A stretch of DNA of 64,000 nt from Pseudomonas gingeri (lineage in GTDB: Bacteria; Pseudomonadota; Gammaproteobacteria; Pseudomonadales; Pseudomonadaceae): NCBI RefSeq assembly GCF_013385425.1, contig NZ_JACAQA010000002.1:372001-436000 (forward strand). The letters are read 5' to 3'. The stretch's first letter is position 1. Every line of letters begins with the position of its first letter. The translations under genes were made by a program, and so were the position numbers. Shown here piece after piece: positions 28,005 to 37,305 of this stretch. Below the pieces are notes generated by a model. It was given only the letters and a program-made list of their open reading frames with translations. It was not told the origin of the DNA and did not search any database.

Positions 28005-28835
28005 TCAACATTCCTTCAGCCCGCTGGAGCGATAGAGCATCCAGTCGACGACAAAATTGACCCCTACCGTGAGCAACGCCACCGCCAGTGCCGGGAGCAA
28101 GGGCGTGAGGTCGCCGAAGGTGATCAGCACCGCGTTGTCGCGCACCATGCTGCCCCAGTCGGCGGTCGGCGGCTGGATGCCCAGGCCGAGAAACGACAGC
28201 GCACTGATAAACAGGAAGACGAAGCAGAAGCGCAGGCCGAACTCGGCGATCAGCGGCGCCGCGGCGTTGGGCAGGATCTCCCGGGTCACCAGCCAGAGCG
28301 TGCCCTCGCCCCGCAGCCGGGCCGCCTCGACAAAGTCCTGGACCACCACGTTCATCGCCACCGCCCGCGCCAGGCGGAATACCCGGGTCGAATCCAGCAG
28401 CGCGATCACCAGCACCAGCGAGGTCGCGGTGGTGCCCACCACGCTGAGGATCAGCAAGGCGAAGATCAGTTGCGGAATCGCCATAAGGATATCCACCAGC
28501 CGCGACAGGCCCATGTCGACCCAACCGCCCTTGAGCGCCGCGATCAGGCCGGCCAGGCCGCCCACCAGGAACGCCAGCGCGGTGGTGAGAAAAGCAATGC
28601 CCACGGTATTGCGCGCGCCATAGAGCAGGCGGCTGAGCATGTCGCGCCCGAGGTTGTCGGTGCCCAGCGGGAACTGCGCGCCCCAGGCGGCGAAGCCATC
28701 GCCGACCACCTGGGTTTCTCCATAAGGCGCCAGGTGCGGGGCCAATAGCGCCACCGCGACATACAGGACAATCACGCAGAACCCGAATTTCGCACTCCAG
28801 GGCGCGAGGATCAGATCTTTGAACACGGATTTCAT
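28005..28835 (-). CDS. Peptide-type ABC transporter permease (DppC/OppC)
   Basis: 276 residues, N-terminal OppC segment then a BPD transmembrane domain with EAA loop DFVEAARLRGEGTLWLVTREILP. The typical periplasmic motif PLGTDNLGRDMLSRLLYGAR is present. Partner of the DppB-like permease three bases upstream. Confidence 0.92.
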   Translation of the reverse strand: MKSVFKDLILAPWSAKFGFCVIVLYVAVALLAPHLAPYGETQVVGDGFAAWGAQFPLGTDNLGRDMLSRLLYGARNTVGIAFLTTALAFLVGGLAGLIAALKGGWVDMGLSRLVDILMAIPQLIFALLILSVVGTTATSLVLVIALLDSTRVFRLARAVAMNVVVQDFVEAARLRGEGTLWLVTREILPNAAAPLIAEFGLRFCFVFLFISALSFLGLGIQPPTADWGSMVRDNAVLITFGDLTPLLPALAVALLTVGVNFVVDWMLYRSSGLKEC

Positions 28836-28838
28836 GGG

Positions 28839-29798
28839 CTACCCCTTCGGATGCATCAGGCGTGGGTTGCTGGCGATGGACAGCACGTCGGCCAGGGTGT
28901 TGAGCACGATATAGGTCGCGGCGAAGATCAGGCTGCAGGCCTGGACCACCGGGATATCGCGCTTGGCCACCGAGTCCACCAGCAACTGCCCCAGCCCCGG
29001 ATAGACGAACACCACTTCGACCACCACCACGCCCACCACCAGGTACGCCAGGTTCAGCGCGACCACGTTGACGATGGGGGCCAGGGCATTGGGCAAGGCA
29101 TGGCGAAAGATGATCCGGCCCTGGCTGATACCCTTGAGCCGGGCCATTTCGATATAGGGGCTGGCCAGCAGGTTGATCAGCGCGGCGCGGGTCATGCGCA
29201 TCATCTGCGCGACCACCACCAGGCTCAGGGTCGCTACCGGTAGCACCGAGCGCTCCAGGAGCATGCCGAAGGAGGCATCCGGCGGCAGGTTCGACAGGCT
29301 CGGCAACCAGCCCAGCTTGACCGAGAACAGCAGGATCAGCAGGTAGGCGACGAAGAACTCGGGGAACGACACCGCACTCAGGGCCACGCTATTGAGCAGC
29401 CGGTCGAACCACGAATTGCGGTACAGCGCGGCGAGCATCCCCAGCAACAGCGCCAGAGGCACCGACACCAGCGCCGCCAGGCCGGCCAGGCACAGGGTGT
29501 TGCCCAGGCGACCGCCGACCAGTTCGGCGATGGGCCGCTGGTTGGCCAGCGAAGTGCCCAGGTCGCCCCGCAGGAGATGCCCGACCCAATGCACGAAACG
29601 CCAGAATGGCGGTTGGTCCAGGCCCAGTTGGGTGCGGAACGCCGCCAGGGTCTCAGGGGTTGCCGACTGCCCGAGCATGGCCTGGGCGATATCCCCCGGC
29701 AGCAACCCCACCGCCAGGAAGATGATCACCGACACCGCGAACAACGACAGCAGCCCCAGCGCCAGGCGCTGGGAGAGCAGTTTCAGAATACTGTTCAT
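28839..29798 (-). CDS. Peptide-type ABC transporter permease (DppB/OppB)
   Basis: 319 residues from MNSILKLLSQRL (ATG at 29798). Typical OppB N terminus and EAA loop SPYIEMARLKGISQGRIIFR. Inner membrane, forms the channel with the DppC-like protein. Follows the binding-protein gene by 14 bases. Confidence 0.92.
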   Translation of the reverse strand: MNSILKLLSQRLALGLLSLFAVSVIIFLAVGLLPGDIAQAMLGQSATPETLAAFRTQLGLDQPPFWRFVHWVGHLLRGDLGTSLANQRPIAELVGGRLGNTLCLAGLAALVSVPLALLLGMLAALYRNSWFDRLLNSVALSAVSFPEFFVAYLLILLFSVKLGWLPSLSNLPPDASFGMLLERSVLPVATLSLVVVAQMMRMTRAALINLLASPYIEMARLKGISQGRIIFRHALPNALAPIVNVVALNLAYLVVGVVVVEVVFVYPGLGQLLVDSVAKRDIPVVQACSLIFAATYIVLNTLADVLSIASNPRLMHPKG

Positions 29799-29812
29799 CT
29801 CGCGCTCCCGCC

Positions 29813-31414
29813 TCAGGCCTGCCACCAGCGCTCGATCAACCGCAGGCCGTCCAGTTCGCCATAGGGTGCGGTGAGCCCGCCGTGGGCTACACGGGTCGAG
29901 CGCGCCGCCACGGAGCTGGCGAACAACGGGATGATCGCGCCGCAATCGTCACGGCAGATCGCCTGCATTTCGTTGTACATCTCGCGCCGCAACGGGTCGT
30001 TGAGTTCGCCCCGGGCCTGGTTGAGCAGGACGTTGAAGCGCGGGTTGTCCCAATGGGACTCGTTCCACGCCGCACCCTTGGCGTAACCGATGCTGAACAT
30101 GCGGTCGGCGGTCAGGCTGCTGTACCAGAACGAGGTGGTGAATGGCTGTTTGTTCCAGACATTGGAGAAGAATCCGTCCGCCGGCTCGCGTACCACATCG
30201 ATATCGATGCCGCCCGCCCTGGCCTGTTCCTTGAACAGCACCGACGCGTCCACCGCCCCGGAATACGCCGCATCGCTGGCTTGCAGACGGACCTTGAGCG
30301 AATCCACCCCGGCCTTGCGCAGGTAGAACCTAGCCTGGTCGGGGTCGTATTTGCGCTGTGGCAGTTGGGTATTGAGGAAGCGGCTGCCGGGCTGGATCGG
30401 ATGGTCGTTGCCCACCGCGCCATAGCCCTTGAGCACCGAGGAGAGCAGCACTTCACGGTCGATACCGTGTTTCATCGCCATACGGATATCGTTGTTCTTG
30501 AACGCATCGCTGTCGCAGAGCATCGGGAAGGTGTACTGCTGGGCGCCCTTGGTTTCCTCGATGACCATGTTCGGGTTGCGCTTGAGCAGGCCGACGGTCT
30601 TCAAGTCGACCTTGTTGATCACATCGACCTGCCCGGTGATCAGTGCGTTGACCCGTGCCGCGCCGTCGGAGATGGCCAGCAGTTCCGCCGCGTCGAAATG
30701 CGCGCGACCGGTTTTCCAATAACCGGGGTTGCGCTCCAGGGCCATGCGCACGCCGGGCTCGAAGGACTTGAGGCGATAACCGCTGGTGCCGACGCCGGCG
30801 CGCCAGTCGGCCAGGCCGTCCTTGGCGGGCATGATCACCAGGTGATAGTCGGCGACCACATAGGGGAAGTCGGCATTGCCCGAATGCAGTTCGAAGGCCA
30901 CGCTGTCGTTGCCGGCGGCGCGTACCGCGACCACTTCACCGAGCACGGTCTTGGCCGCGGAGGTGGATTTCTCACCGAGGTGATGCTGGATCGAGGCGAT
31001 CACATCTTCGACGGCAAGAGGCTTGCCGTTGTGGAATTGCACCCCTGGGCGCAGTTTGAAGGTCCAGATCCTGGCATCCGGCGAGGATTCCCAGCTTTCG
31101 GCCAGCTCCGGGATGGCGGAACCGTCCACGGCGATTTCCACCAGGGTGTTGTAGATCGCCGAGAAGCCGACGAAGGTGAAGGTGTCGCTCCAGGAACCGG
31201 GATCATAGGAGTCGGAGGTGCTGCCGCCGGCCAGCCCCAGGCGCAGGGTGCCGCCGGGTTTTGGCGTGGCGTCGGCGGCCCAGGCGCTGAGCGGGAAGCC
31301 CATGGAAGCGGCAGCGCCGGCCAGCCCGGCCACAGCGCCGAGCTTGAGGAAGTCGCGGCGCTCCAGTGAAAGGCCGTGGGAAAACTGAGGAATCTTGTTG
31401 TTATTATCGCTCAT
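29813..31414 (-). CDS. Peptide-type ABC transporter substrate-binding protein, Tat-exported
   Basis: 533 residues, solute-binding family 5 (DppA/OppA). Export by the Tat route is indicated by ERRDFLKLGAVAGLAGAAA, cleavage near SAWA. Binding-protein landmarks: AESWESSPDARIWTFKLRPG, QFHNGKPLAVEDV. Ligand unknown; peptides, opines or guanidino compounds are possible. Head of the four-gene transporter set. Confidence 0.92.
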   Translation of the reverse strand: MSDNNNKIPQFSHGLSLERRDFLKLGAVAGLAGAAASMGFPLSAWAADATPKPGGTLRLGLAGGSTSDSYDPGSWSDTFTFVGFSAIYNTLVEIAVDGSAIPELAESWESSPDARIWTFKLRPGVQFHNGKPLAVEDVIASIQHHLGEKSTSAAKTVLGEVVAVRAAGNDSVAFELHSGNADFPYVVADYHLVIMPAKDGLADWRAGVGTSGYRLKSFEPGVRMALERNPGYWKTGRAHFDAAELLAISDGAARVNALITGQVDVINKVDLKTVGLLKRNPNMVIEETKGAQQYTFPMLCDSDAFKNNDIRMAMKHGIDREVLLSSVLKGYGAVGNDHPIQPGSRFLNTQLPQRKYDPDQARFYLRKAGVDSLKVRLQASDAAYSGAVDASVLFKEQARAGGIDIDVVREPADGFFSNVWNKQPFTTSFWYSSLTADRMFSIGYAKGAAWNESHWDNPRFNVLLNQARGELNDPLRREMYNEMQAICRDDCGAIIPLFASSVAARSTRVAHGGLTAPYGELDGLRLIERWWQA

Positions 31415-31561
31415 CGAATTGCCCCTGTTACGTTGCGGGAAAAGGGTTCGTTTGCTGATGTTGTATTACGGTAAATCCCCGTTCCTTCGGATGGTCACGG
31501 TCCTTCGGATCGCCGGGATCATTCGGGTGAGCACGATCATTTTTGTCGGTCTCGAGCCCCC

Positions 31562-31652
31562 CTTCGCGGGCAAGCCCTGCTCCTACAGGTTTGTGTCGTA
31601 CGCAAATTCCGCGGAAGACGCCGTACTGTAGGAGCAGGGCTTGCCCGCGAAG
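31562..31652. repeat. REP doublet
   Basis: Inverted REP arms 31562-31589 and 31626-31652 with the same core as the other three pairs. It lies in the 262-base gap between the CoA-ligase gene and the transporter genes and probably does not stop the leftward transcript entirely. Confidence 0.88.
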
Positions 31653-31676
31653 AGGCCCGCAAGATCGCCCAAAGCC

Positions 31677-33764
31677 TCAAGCCAGACGAATCAACGCATC
31701 CACCGCCACCGCGCCCTCGGCGTTGACCAGCAGCGGATTCACATCCAGTTCCAGCAATGGCCCGGCGTTCTCGCAGGCGTAATCCGCCACCGCGCGAATC
31801 GCCTTGACCAGGTCCGGCATATCCACCGCGGGGCCACCGCGAAAGCCGGTCAACAGCGGTGCGCAACGCAAGCCCAGCAACGCCTGGTGAATGGCCTGGT
31901 CGGTGGTCGGCAGCAGCAGGCTGCAGCTGTCCTTGAGCAACTCCACCAGAATCCCCCCGGCGCCGATCACCAGCGCCAGGCCGAAGCCGGCCTCACGCTT
32001 GACACCGACGATCAACTCCGCCAAAGGCGCCGACGCCATGCGTTCCAGCAACACCTGATCGAAAACGAGCCCCGGCACCTGTCGGGCCAAGTTGCCGCGC
32101 ATGGTTTCAAGCGCCGCCTGCAATGCCACCTCGTCCTTGAGGTTAAGGGCGACACCACCGGCCTCGGTCTTGTGCGGCAAATCGGCACTGACCACCTTGA
32201 GCACCAGCGGGTAACCCAGGCTGCGGGCCTCGACCAACGCCTGCTCCGGCCGACACAACCGACCCTCGGGCAACGGCAGGCCGAAGGGCCGCAAGGCTTG
32301 CTTGGACTGCCACTCATCCAGCAGCCGTCCGCTACCCAGCACAGCATCCGGGCATACCGGCAACAACGCCGCCTCACCGCCATACAACAAGGCCTCGCGC
32401 CGCTGGCGGTAATGGGCGATCCGGCCCCAGGCCGCCAGCCCGTCTTCCACCCCTTGCAACGCCGGTACGCCGTGGGCGTGCAGACGTTCGCGGGCATGGG
32501 CCGGCAATAACTCGGGAAAGGCCGAGGCAACGAAACCGCTCTTGCCATGCCGCTCCAGGCACTCGCAATACAGCTCCAGCAGGAGATCGCATTCCTTGCG
32601 CTCGCCGGTAAACTGCGCCGGATAATCGAGCACCAGCAAGGCGGCATCGGACGGGGTACGCAAGGCCGTTTCGAGCATCTTTGCCAGGGCGTCACGGTCG
32701 CCCCAGATCGCCGTGGTGAAATCCAGCGGATTGACCAGGTTGGCGTAGCTGGGCAACACCTGCGCCAGTTCGCCGCGCTGGCCTTCGTCCAGGGCGGACA
32801 AGGTCAGGCCATTACGCTCGGCGTAGTCGGCGATCAGCCCCGCATCACCGCCGGAGCAGGCCAGCCCGGTCAGGCTCGGACCCGCCGGCAAATGACCGCA
32901 GGCCGCCGCCTTGAGGGTTTCGACAAAACTCACCGGGCCACTGACCCGAATCACCCCGAGACGCGCGAACAGGCTGTCGTACAGCGCATCGGAACCGGCC
33001 AGGGAGCTGGTGTGACTGAGGGCCAGCTCGGCACCGATCTGCGACACCCCGGTTTTCAGGGCGATCACCGGAATACCTTTCTCCAGCGCCTTGTACGCCG
33101 CCCGGGCAAAACCCTGGACATTCTTCAACCCTTCCAGGTGCAGGCCGATGGCGGTGACCCGTGGCTCGTCGAGCAGCACGTCCATCAATTCGGCCACGCC
33201 CAACTGCGCCTGATTGCCCACCGAAGCCATATAGGCCAGGGGCAAGGAGCGGTCGCTCATGGACAGGTTGTAGGCGAAGTTGCCGCTCTGGGTCAGCACC
33301 GCCACGCCCTTCTCCACCGCCTTGCCGCCGTGGGCCACCGGCCACAGGGCAACATTGTGCAGATAGTCGAGCAAGCCATAACAGTTGGGCCCGAGCAGCG
33401 CCATCTCGCCCGCCGCCTGCAGCAATTGTTCCTGCAGGGCCTGCCCCGCTTCGCCGGTTTCGGCAAAGCCGGAGGCATAGCAGATCGCCCCGCCCGCGCC
33501 CTTGGCCGCCAGCTCGGCGACACAGGCCAGGGTCAGTTCGCGGTTGGTGGCGATAAACACCGCGTCCGGTCCACAGGGCAACTGCGCAACCGACGCCACG
33601 CAGGGAATCCCGTCGAGTTCGGCATGCTGCGGATTGACCAACCACATCTGGCCCGGGAAACCGCCGTCGGCACAGCGCTTGAACGCCCGCGCCATGCTGC
33701 GCCCACCCACGAAGGCCAGGTGACGCGGCGCAAGCAGGCGCTTGAGGTTGTCTCTGATGGACAT
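31677..33764 (-). CDS. ADP-forming acyl-CoA synthetase family protein
   Basis: 695 residues, acetate-CoA ligase (ADP-forming)/Pat-like layout: CoA-binding domain (about 1-130), succinyl-CoA ligase-like domain with the phospho-His in LSHTSSLAGSD, and C-terminal ATP-grasp (about 470-695: SLGYPLVLKVVSADLPHKTE, ELIVGVKREAGFG). No GNAT domain, so an acyl-CoA synthetase and not a lysine acetyltransferase. Operon with acyl-CoA dehydrogenase and enoyl-CoA hydratase suggests activation of a carboxylic acid for beta-oxidation-like breakdown. Confidence 0.85.
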   Translation of the reverse strand: MSIRDNLKRLLAPRHLAFVGGRSMARAFKRCADGGFPGQMWLVNPQHAELDGIPCVASVAQLPCGPDAVFIATNRELTLACVAELAAKGAGGAICYASGFAETGEAGQALQEQLLQAAGEMALLGPNCYGLLDYLHNVALWPVAHGGKAVEKGVAVLTQSGNFAYNLSMSDRSLPLAYMASVGNQAQLGVAELMDVLLDEPRVTAIGLHLEGLKNVQGFARAAYKALEKGIPVIALKTGVSQIGAELALSHTSSLAGSDALYDSLFARLGVIRVSGPVSFVETLKAAACGHLPAGPSLTGLACSGGDAGLIADYAERNGLTLSALDEGQRGELAQVLPSYANLVNPLDFTTAIWGDRDALAKMLETALRTPSDAALLVLDYPAQFTGERKECDLLLELYCECLERHGKSGFVASAFPELLPAHARERLHAHGVPALQGVEDGLAAWGRIAHYRQRREALLYGGEAALLPVCPDAVLGSGRLLDEWQSKQALRPFGLPLPEGRLCRPEQALVEARSLGYPLVLKVVSADLPHKTEAGGVALNLKDEVALQAALETMRGNLARQVPGLVFDQVLLERMASAPLAELIVGVKREAGFGLALVIGAGGILVELLKDSCSLLLPTTDQAIHQALLGLRCAPLLTGFRGGPAVDMPDLVKAIRAVADYACENAGPLLELDVNPLLVNAEGAVAVDALIRLA

Positions 33765-33782
33765 AGTGCTCTCCTGGTCCGA

Positions 33783-34943
33783 TCAGCGCAGCAGCGGCCG
33801 CAGCAGTTCGCGAGAAATGATATGGCGCTGGATTTCCGAGGTGCCTTCCCAGATCCGCTCGATCCGCGCATTGCGCCAGATCCGCTCCACCGGCCCTTCG
33901 TCCATCAGGCCCATGCCGCCAAAAATCTGCACCGCTTCGTCGGCGGCGCGGCCCAGTACTTCGCTGGCGAACAGCTTGGCCATACCGGCCTCACCGTCGG
34001 TCATGGTGCCCTGGTCCATTTTCCAGGCGGTGTGCAGGGTCATCAGTTCGGCGGCGCGGATTTCCGTGGCCATGTCCGCCAGCTTGAAAGAGATGCCCTG
34101 GTAGGTACCAATGGCCTGGCCGAATTGCTTGCGATCGGCCGACCATTGCAACGCCACATCCAACGCCCGCTGGGCCTGGCCGACACAGTTGGCCGCGACC
34201 ATCACCCGCCCGGCGGTCAGCCAGGCATTGGCGACGTCCCAGCCCTTGCCGATCTCGCCCAGCACCTTGGCCGCCGGGACTCGGCAGTCGTCGAAGAAGA
34301 TTTCGCTGGTGTGATAACCGCGGTTGCTGACGCATCTCGGGCCACGGCGGATGGTCATGCCGGGAGTGTCGCGATCCACCAGGAACGAGGTCACGGCGTT
34401 GCGCTGGCGGCCATTGTGTTCGTAGGTGTCGGTCACCGCGAAGACGATGGCGAAGTCCGCGTGCCCGGCATGGCTGATGAAATGCTTGCTGCCATTGAGG
34501 ACGAAATCATCGCCATCGCGCACCGCACGGGTCTTGATCGCATTGGCATCGGAGCCGGCGCCGGGCTCGGTCAGGGCGAAACAGTCGACCTTTTCACCGC
34601 GCACACAGGGCAACAAGTAGTCCTCGATCTGCACCCCGGTGCAGGCCATCAGGATCTTCGACGGGCGCGCGACAAACACATGCAGCGCCCAGGACACTTT
34701 TGACAGCTCACGCTCGATCAGCGCCTGGGACAGGTAGTCGAGGCCACCGCCACCGACTTCTTCCGGCATGTTGAAGGCATAGAAGCCAGCCGCGATGGCC
34801 TTGGCGCGAATCTGTGCGGCCAGTTCCGGCGACACCGCGTCGGCGCGGTCAACGGCGTCCTCATGGGGCAGCAGTTCTTTCTCGACAAAGCTGCGAACGG
34901 CGTCCACCAGCATGTCCTGCTCTTGGGTCAGTTGGAAATTCAT
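33783..34943 (-). CDS. Acyl-CoA dehydrogenase
   Basis: 386 residues, FAD-dependent acyl-CoA dehydrogenase. FAD/substrate motifs CFALTEPGAGSDANA and FILNGSK-like DFVLNGSKHFIS, catalytic Glu region RIERIWEGTSEIQRHI. Introduces a 2,3-double bond into an acyl-CoA. As I recall, the P. aeruginosa aru region also holds an acyl-CoA dehydrogenase and an enoyl-CoA hydratase near aruI. Confidence 0.92.
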   Translation of the reverse strand: MNFQLTQEQDMLVDAVRSFVEKELLPHEDAVDRADAVSPELAAQIRAKAIAAGFYAFNMPEEVGGGGLDYLSQALIERELSKVSWALHVFVARPSKILMACTGVQIEDYLLPCVRGEKVDCFALTEPGAGSDANAIKTRAVRDGDDFVLNGSKHFISHAGHADFAIVFAVTDTYEHNGRQRNAVTSFLVDRDTPGMTIRRGPRCVSNRGYHTSEIFFDDCRVPAAKVLGEIGKGWDVANAWLTAGRVMVAANCVGQAQRALDVALQWSADRKQFGQAIGTYQGISFKLADMATEIRAAELMTLHTAWKMDQGTMTDGEAGMAKLFASEVLGRAADEAVQIFGGMGLMDEGPVERIWRNARIERIWEGTSEIQRHIISRELLRPLLR

Positions 34944-34961
34944 GGGGTACCTGCTGTTCGG

Positions 34962-35753
34962 TTACTGGCCGATAAAATGAGGGGCGCGTTTTTCCACCGC
35001 GGCCTGGAGTGCCTCGGCACCATCGCGGCTGCGACCGCAGAGCAGGCCGGCGGCCTGTTCGGCCTGGAGCTGTTCGGCCAGGCTGCGCTGGGCGCCGTCG
35101 CGGATCAGCACTTTGCTCTGGGCAAAGGCGAAGGTCGGGCCTGACGCCAGTCGGGCGGCCAGCTCGGTGGCGGCGGATGCCAGCTGCTCATCGGCGCAGA
35201 CTTCGCTTACCAGGCCGGTGGCCAGGGCGCGGTCGGCGCCCCAGAGTTCGTCGAGGAACAACAGGCGCTTGGCCTGCTCGCTACCGATCAGGCGTGGCAA
35301 GTGCCAACTGGCCCCGGCGTCCGGCGAATAAGCCATGCTGGTATAGCCGGCCTTGAAGCGCGCCGATTGCGCGGCCAGGCGGAAATCGCAGCACAGGGTC
35401 AGGTCCATCCCGGCCCCCACCGACGTGCCGTTGATGGCGGCGATGGTCGGTTTGGCGAAGTTGTACAGGCGATTCATCAGGAGGTGGGCAGTTTCGGTCC
35501 AGCCATAGCTTTCGAGGATTCCACGGCGTTCGGCATCAGCCCATTCCGCCAGGTCCGCGCCGGCGCAGAAGCTGCGGCCGCTGCCGGTCAGCACCAGCAC
35601 CCGCACCGCTGGGTCGGCTTCGAAGCGTTCCAGCAGGTCGATCAGTGCCTTGAGGGTGGGAATGTCCAGCGCATTGCGTTGCTCGGGACGGTTGAGGGTG
35701 ATCCGGGCGATGCCGGCCTCGACCGCGTGAAGCAGTGTCGGGTGGGAGGTCAT
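34962..35753 (-). CDS. Enoyl-CoA hydratase/isomerase
   Basis: 263 residues, crotonase fold: oxyanion hole motifs SFCAGADLAEW and AINGTSVGAGMDLTLCCDFR. The first catalytic Glu position of hydratases reads Asp (GAGMD), and the second region reads SPDAGASWHLPR, so isomerase or another crotonase activity is possible. First gene of the leftward acyl-CoA operon, driven by the promoter at 35805-35834. Confidence 0.9.
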   Translation of the reverse strand: MTSHPTLLHAVEAGIARITLNRPEQRNALDIPTLKALIDLLERFEADPAVRVLVLTGSGRSFCAGADLAEWADAERRGILESYGWTETAHLLMNRLYNFAKPTIAAINGTSVGAGMDLTLCCDFRLAAQSARFKAGYTSMAYSPDAGASWHLPRLIGSEQAKRLLFLDELWGADRALATGLVSEVCADEQLASAATELAARLASGPTFAFAQSKVLIRDGAQRSLAEQLQAEQAAGLLCGRSRDGAEALQAAVEKRAPHFIGQ

Positions 35754-35804
35754 GAAGGGCCCTCGTCTTATTGTTTTTGAGCGTGAGGTGAAGCGTTGCG
35801 GTCG

Positions 35805-35834
35805 ATACTAAACAAGTGTTCAGTAACATCGCAA
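35805..35834 (-). promoter_or_regulatory. Promoter of the acyl-CoA operon with operator in the spacer
   Basis: Leftward -35 TTGCGA (35834-35829), 18-base spacer, -10 TAGTAT (35810-35805). TAAAC-AAGT-GTTCA (35809-35822) fills the spacer. Nearly a copy of the aruI promoter, down to GCCCTCGTCTT just before both start codons. Confidence 0.65.
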
Positions 35835-35929
35835 TCTCTTGGGAAAATCCGCAGATGCGCGGACTTAAAGGGCAAGTCATTGATTAAAAATGGGATTTAT
35901 AAAATCGAAGGCAAGACCGCGAGCAAGTT

Positions 35930-35944
35930 GTTACATCTTCGAAC
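35930..35944. promoter_or_regulatory. Upstream element shared with the aruI promoter
   Basis: GTTACATCTTCGAAC, 107 bases upstream of the operator; see the matching site at 18286-18300. Apart from it and the promoter, the 312-base gap 35754-36065 shows nothing else I can name. Confidence 0.45.
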
Positions 35945-36065
35945 AACTCCCCTTGATAGCCGTCGAATAATCAACATGGCTGATATCGACTATGCCTGTG
36001 ACCCTCTTACACCGCCGCCCGCCAATGTCTAGACTCGCTTTCCGTCCGTTCCAGAGCCTTCGCCG

Positions 36066-37262
36066 ATGAATAACCACCCCGCCCCCGTGATGACCCGAGC
36101 CCTGGTGATGTTGTTCGCCTTCTGCTGTGGCGCCATTGTGGCCAACATCTACTACGCCCAGCCGATCATCGAGCTCATCGCTCCGGACCTCGGTATTTCC
36201 GCCCACAGCGCCAGCCTGATCGTGTCCCTGACCCAGATCGGCTACGCCCTGGGCCTGTTTTTCCTGGTGCCGCTGGGTGATCTGCTGGAAAACCGCAAGC
36301 TGATGATCGGCACCGCGCTGATCGCTGTGATCAGCCTGGTGGCCGCCGGCCTGGCCCGCCAGCCCGGTGTGTTCCTGGTGGTGTCGCTGCTGATCGGCTT
36401 CAGTTCGGTATCGGTGCAGATCCTGATTCCCCTGGCCGCGCACCTGGCCCCTGAAGAATCACGCGGGCGCGTGGTGGGCGGGATCATGGGCGGCCTGCTG
36501 CTGGGTATCCTGCTGGCGCGGCCGCTGTCCAGCGTGATCGCCGACCACTTCGGCTGGCGCACGGTGTTTATCGCCGCCGCCGTGCTGATGCTGTTCATCA
36601 TGCTGGTGATCCTCACCACCATGCCCAAGCGCCAGCCCAACCACAGCGCCACCTACGGGCAACTGCTGGGGTCGCTGGGGAAACTCTTTCGCGACCAACC
36701 GGTGCTGCGTCAGCGCGCCTGGTACCAGGGCCTGATGTTCGCCACCTTCAGCCTGTTCTGGACCGCCGTGCCCCTGGAGCTGTCGCGGGTCCATGGCTTG
36801 TCGCAGTCGCAGATCGCCTTGTTTGCCCTGGTCGGAGCGATGGGGGCCATCGCCGCGCCGATGGCGGGTCGGCTGGCGGATGCCGGGCATACACACCGGG
36901 CGTCCTGGCTGGCGATGTTGCTGGCAACCCTGAGCTTTGCCCCGGCGCTGATTCATCCGGCCTATAGCGTGATCGGCCTGGCGGTGACCGGCGTGTTGCT
37001 GGACTTCGCGGTGCAGATGAACATGGTGCTCGGGCAGCGTTCCGTCTACGCCCTTGATGCAGCCAGCCGCGGGCGCCTGAATGCCTTGTACATGACCAGC
37101 ATTTTCATCGGCGGCGCTACTGGCTCGGCCCTGGCCAGCGTGTTGTATGAGCAAGGCGGCTGGCTGGCGATCATGGCGCTGGGCAGCGCGATGCCGCTGG
37201 TGGCGCTGTTGAGTTTCCTGATGGTCGCGAGCCGTCGGAAGCGGCAGATGGCGGTGGCATAG
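36066..37262 (+). CDS. MFS transporter
   Basis: 398 residues, 12 predicted membrane helices, motif A-like loop PLGDLLENRKLM after helix 2. Resembles the sugar-efflux/YnfM-type subgroup of drug:H+ antiporters. Divergent from the acyl-CoA operon; substrate unknown. Confidence 0.88.
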   Translation: MNNHPAPVMTRALVMLFAFCCGAIVANIYYAQPIIELIAPDLGISAHSASLIVSLTQIGYALGLFFLVPLGDLLENRKLMIGTALIAVISLVAAGLARQPGVFLVVSLLIGFSSVSVQILIPLAAHLAPEESRGRVVGGIMGGLLLGILLARPLSSVIADHFGWRTVFIAAAVLMLFIMLVILTTMPKRQPNHSATYGQLLGSLGKLFRDQPVLRQRAWYQGLMFATFSLFWTAVPLELSRVHGLSQSQIALFALVGAMGAIAAPMAGRLADAGHTHRASWLAMLLATLSFAPALIHPAYSVIGLAVTGVLLDFAVQMNMVLGQRSVYALDAASRGRLNALYMTSIFIGGATGSALASVLYEQGGWLAIMALGSAMPLVALLSFLMVASRRKRQMAVA

Positions 37263-37305
37263 AATCTTGTATGATCTGCGCTTTGCACACCACAGGGCGT
37301 GGATC

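Noticed and set aside
11769..31652. REP doublets as transposon ends or attachment sites
   Set aside because: Each is a self-contained inverted pair without target duplication or a nearby transposase; dispersed copies fit ordinary REP elements.
32547..34703. 718-codon open frame on the plus strand
   Set aside because: Antisense to the CoA-ligase and acyl-CoA dehydrogenase genes, both with clear motifs.
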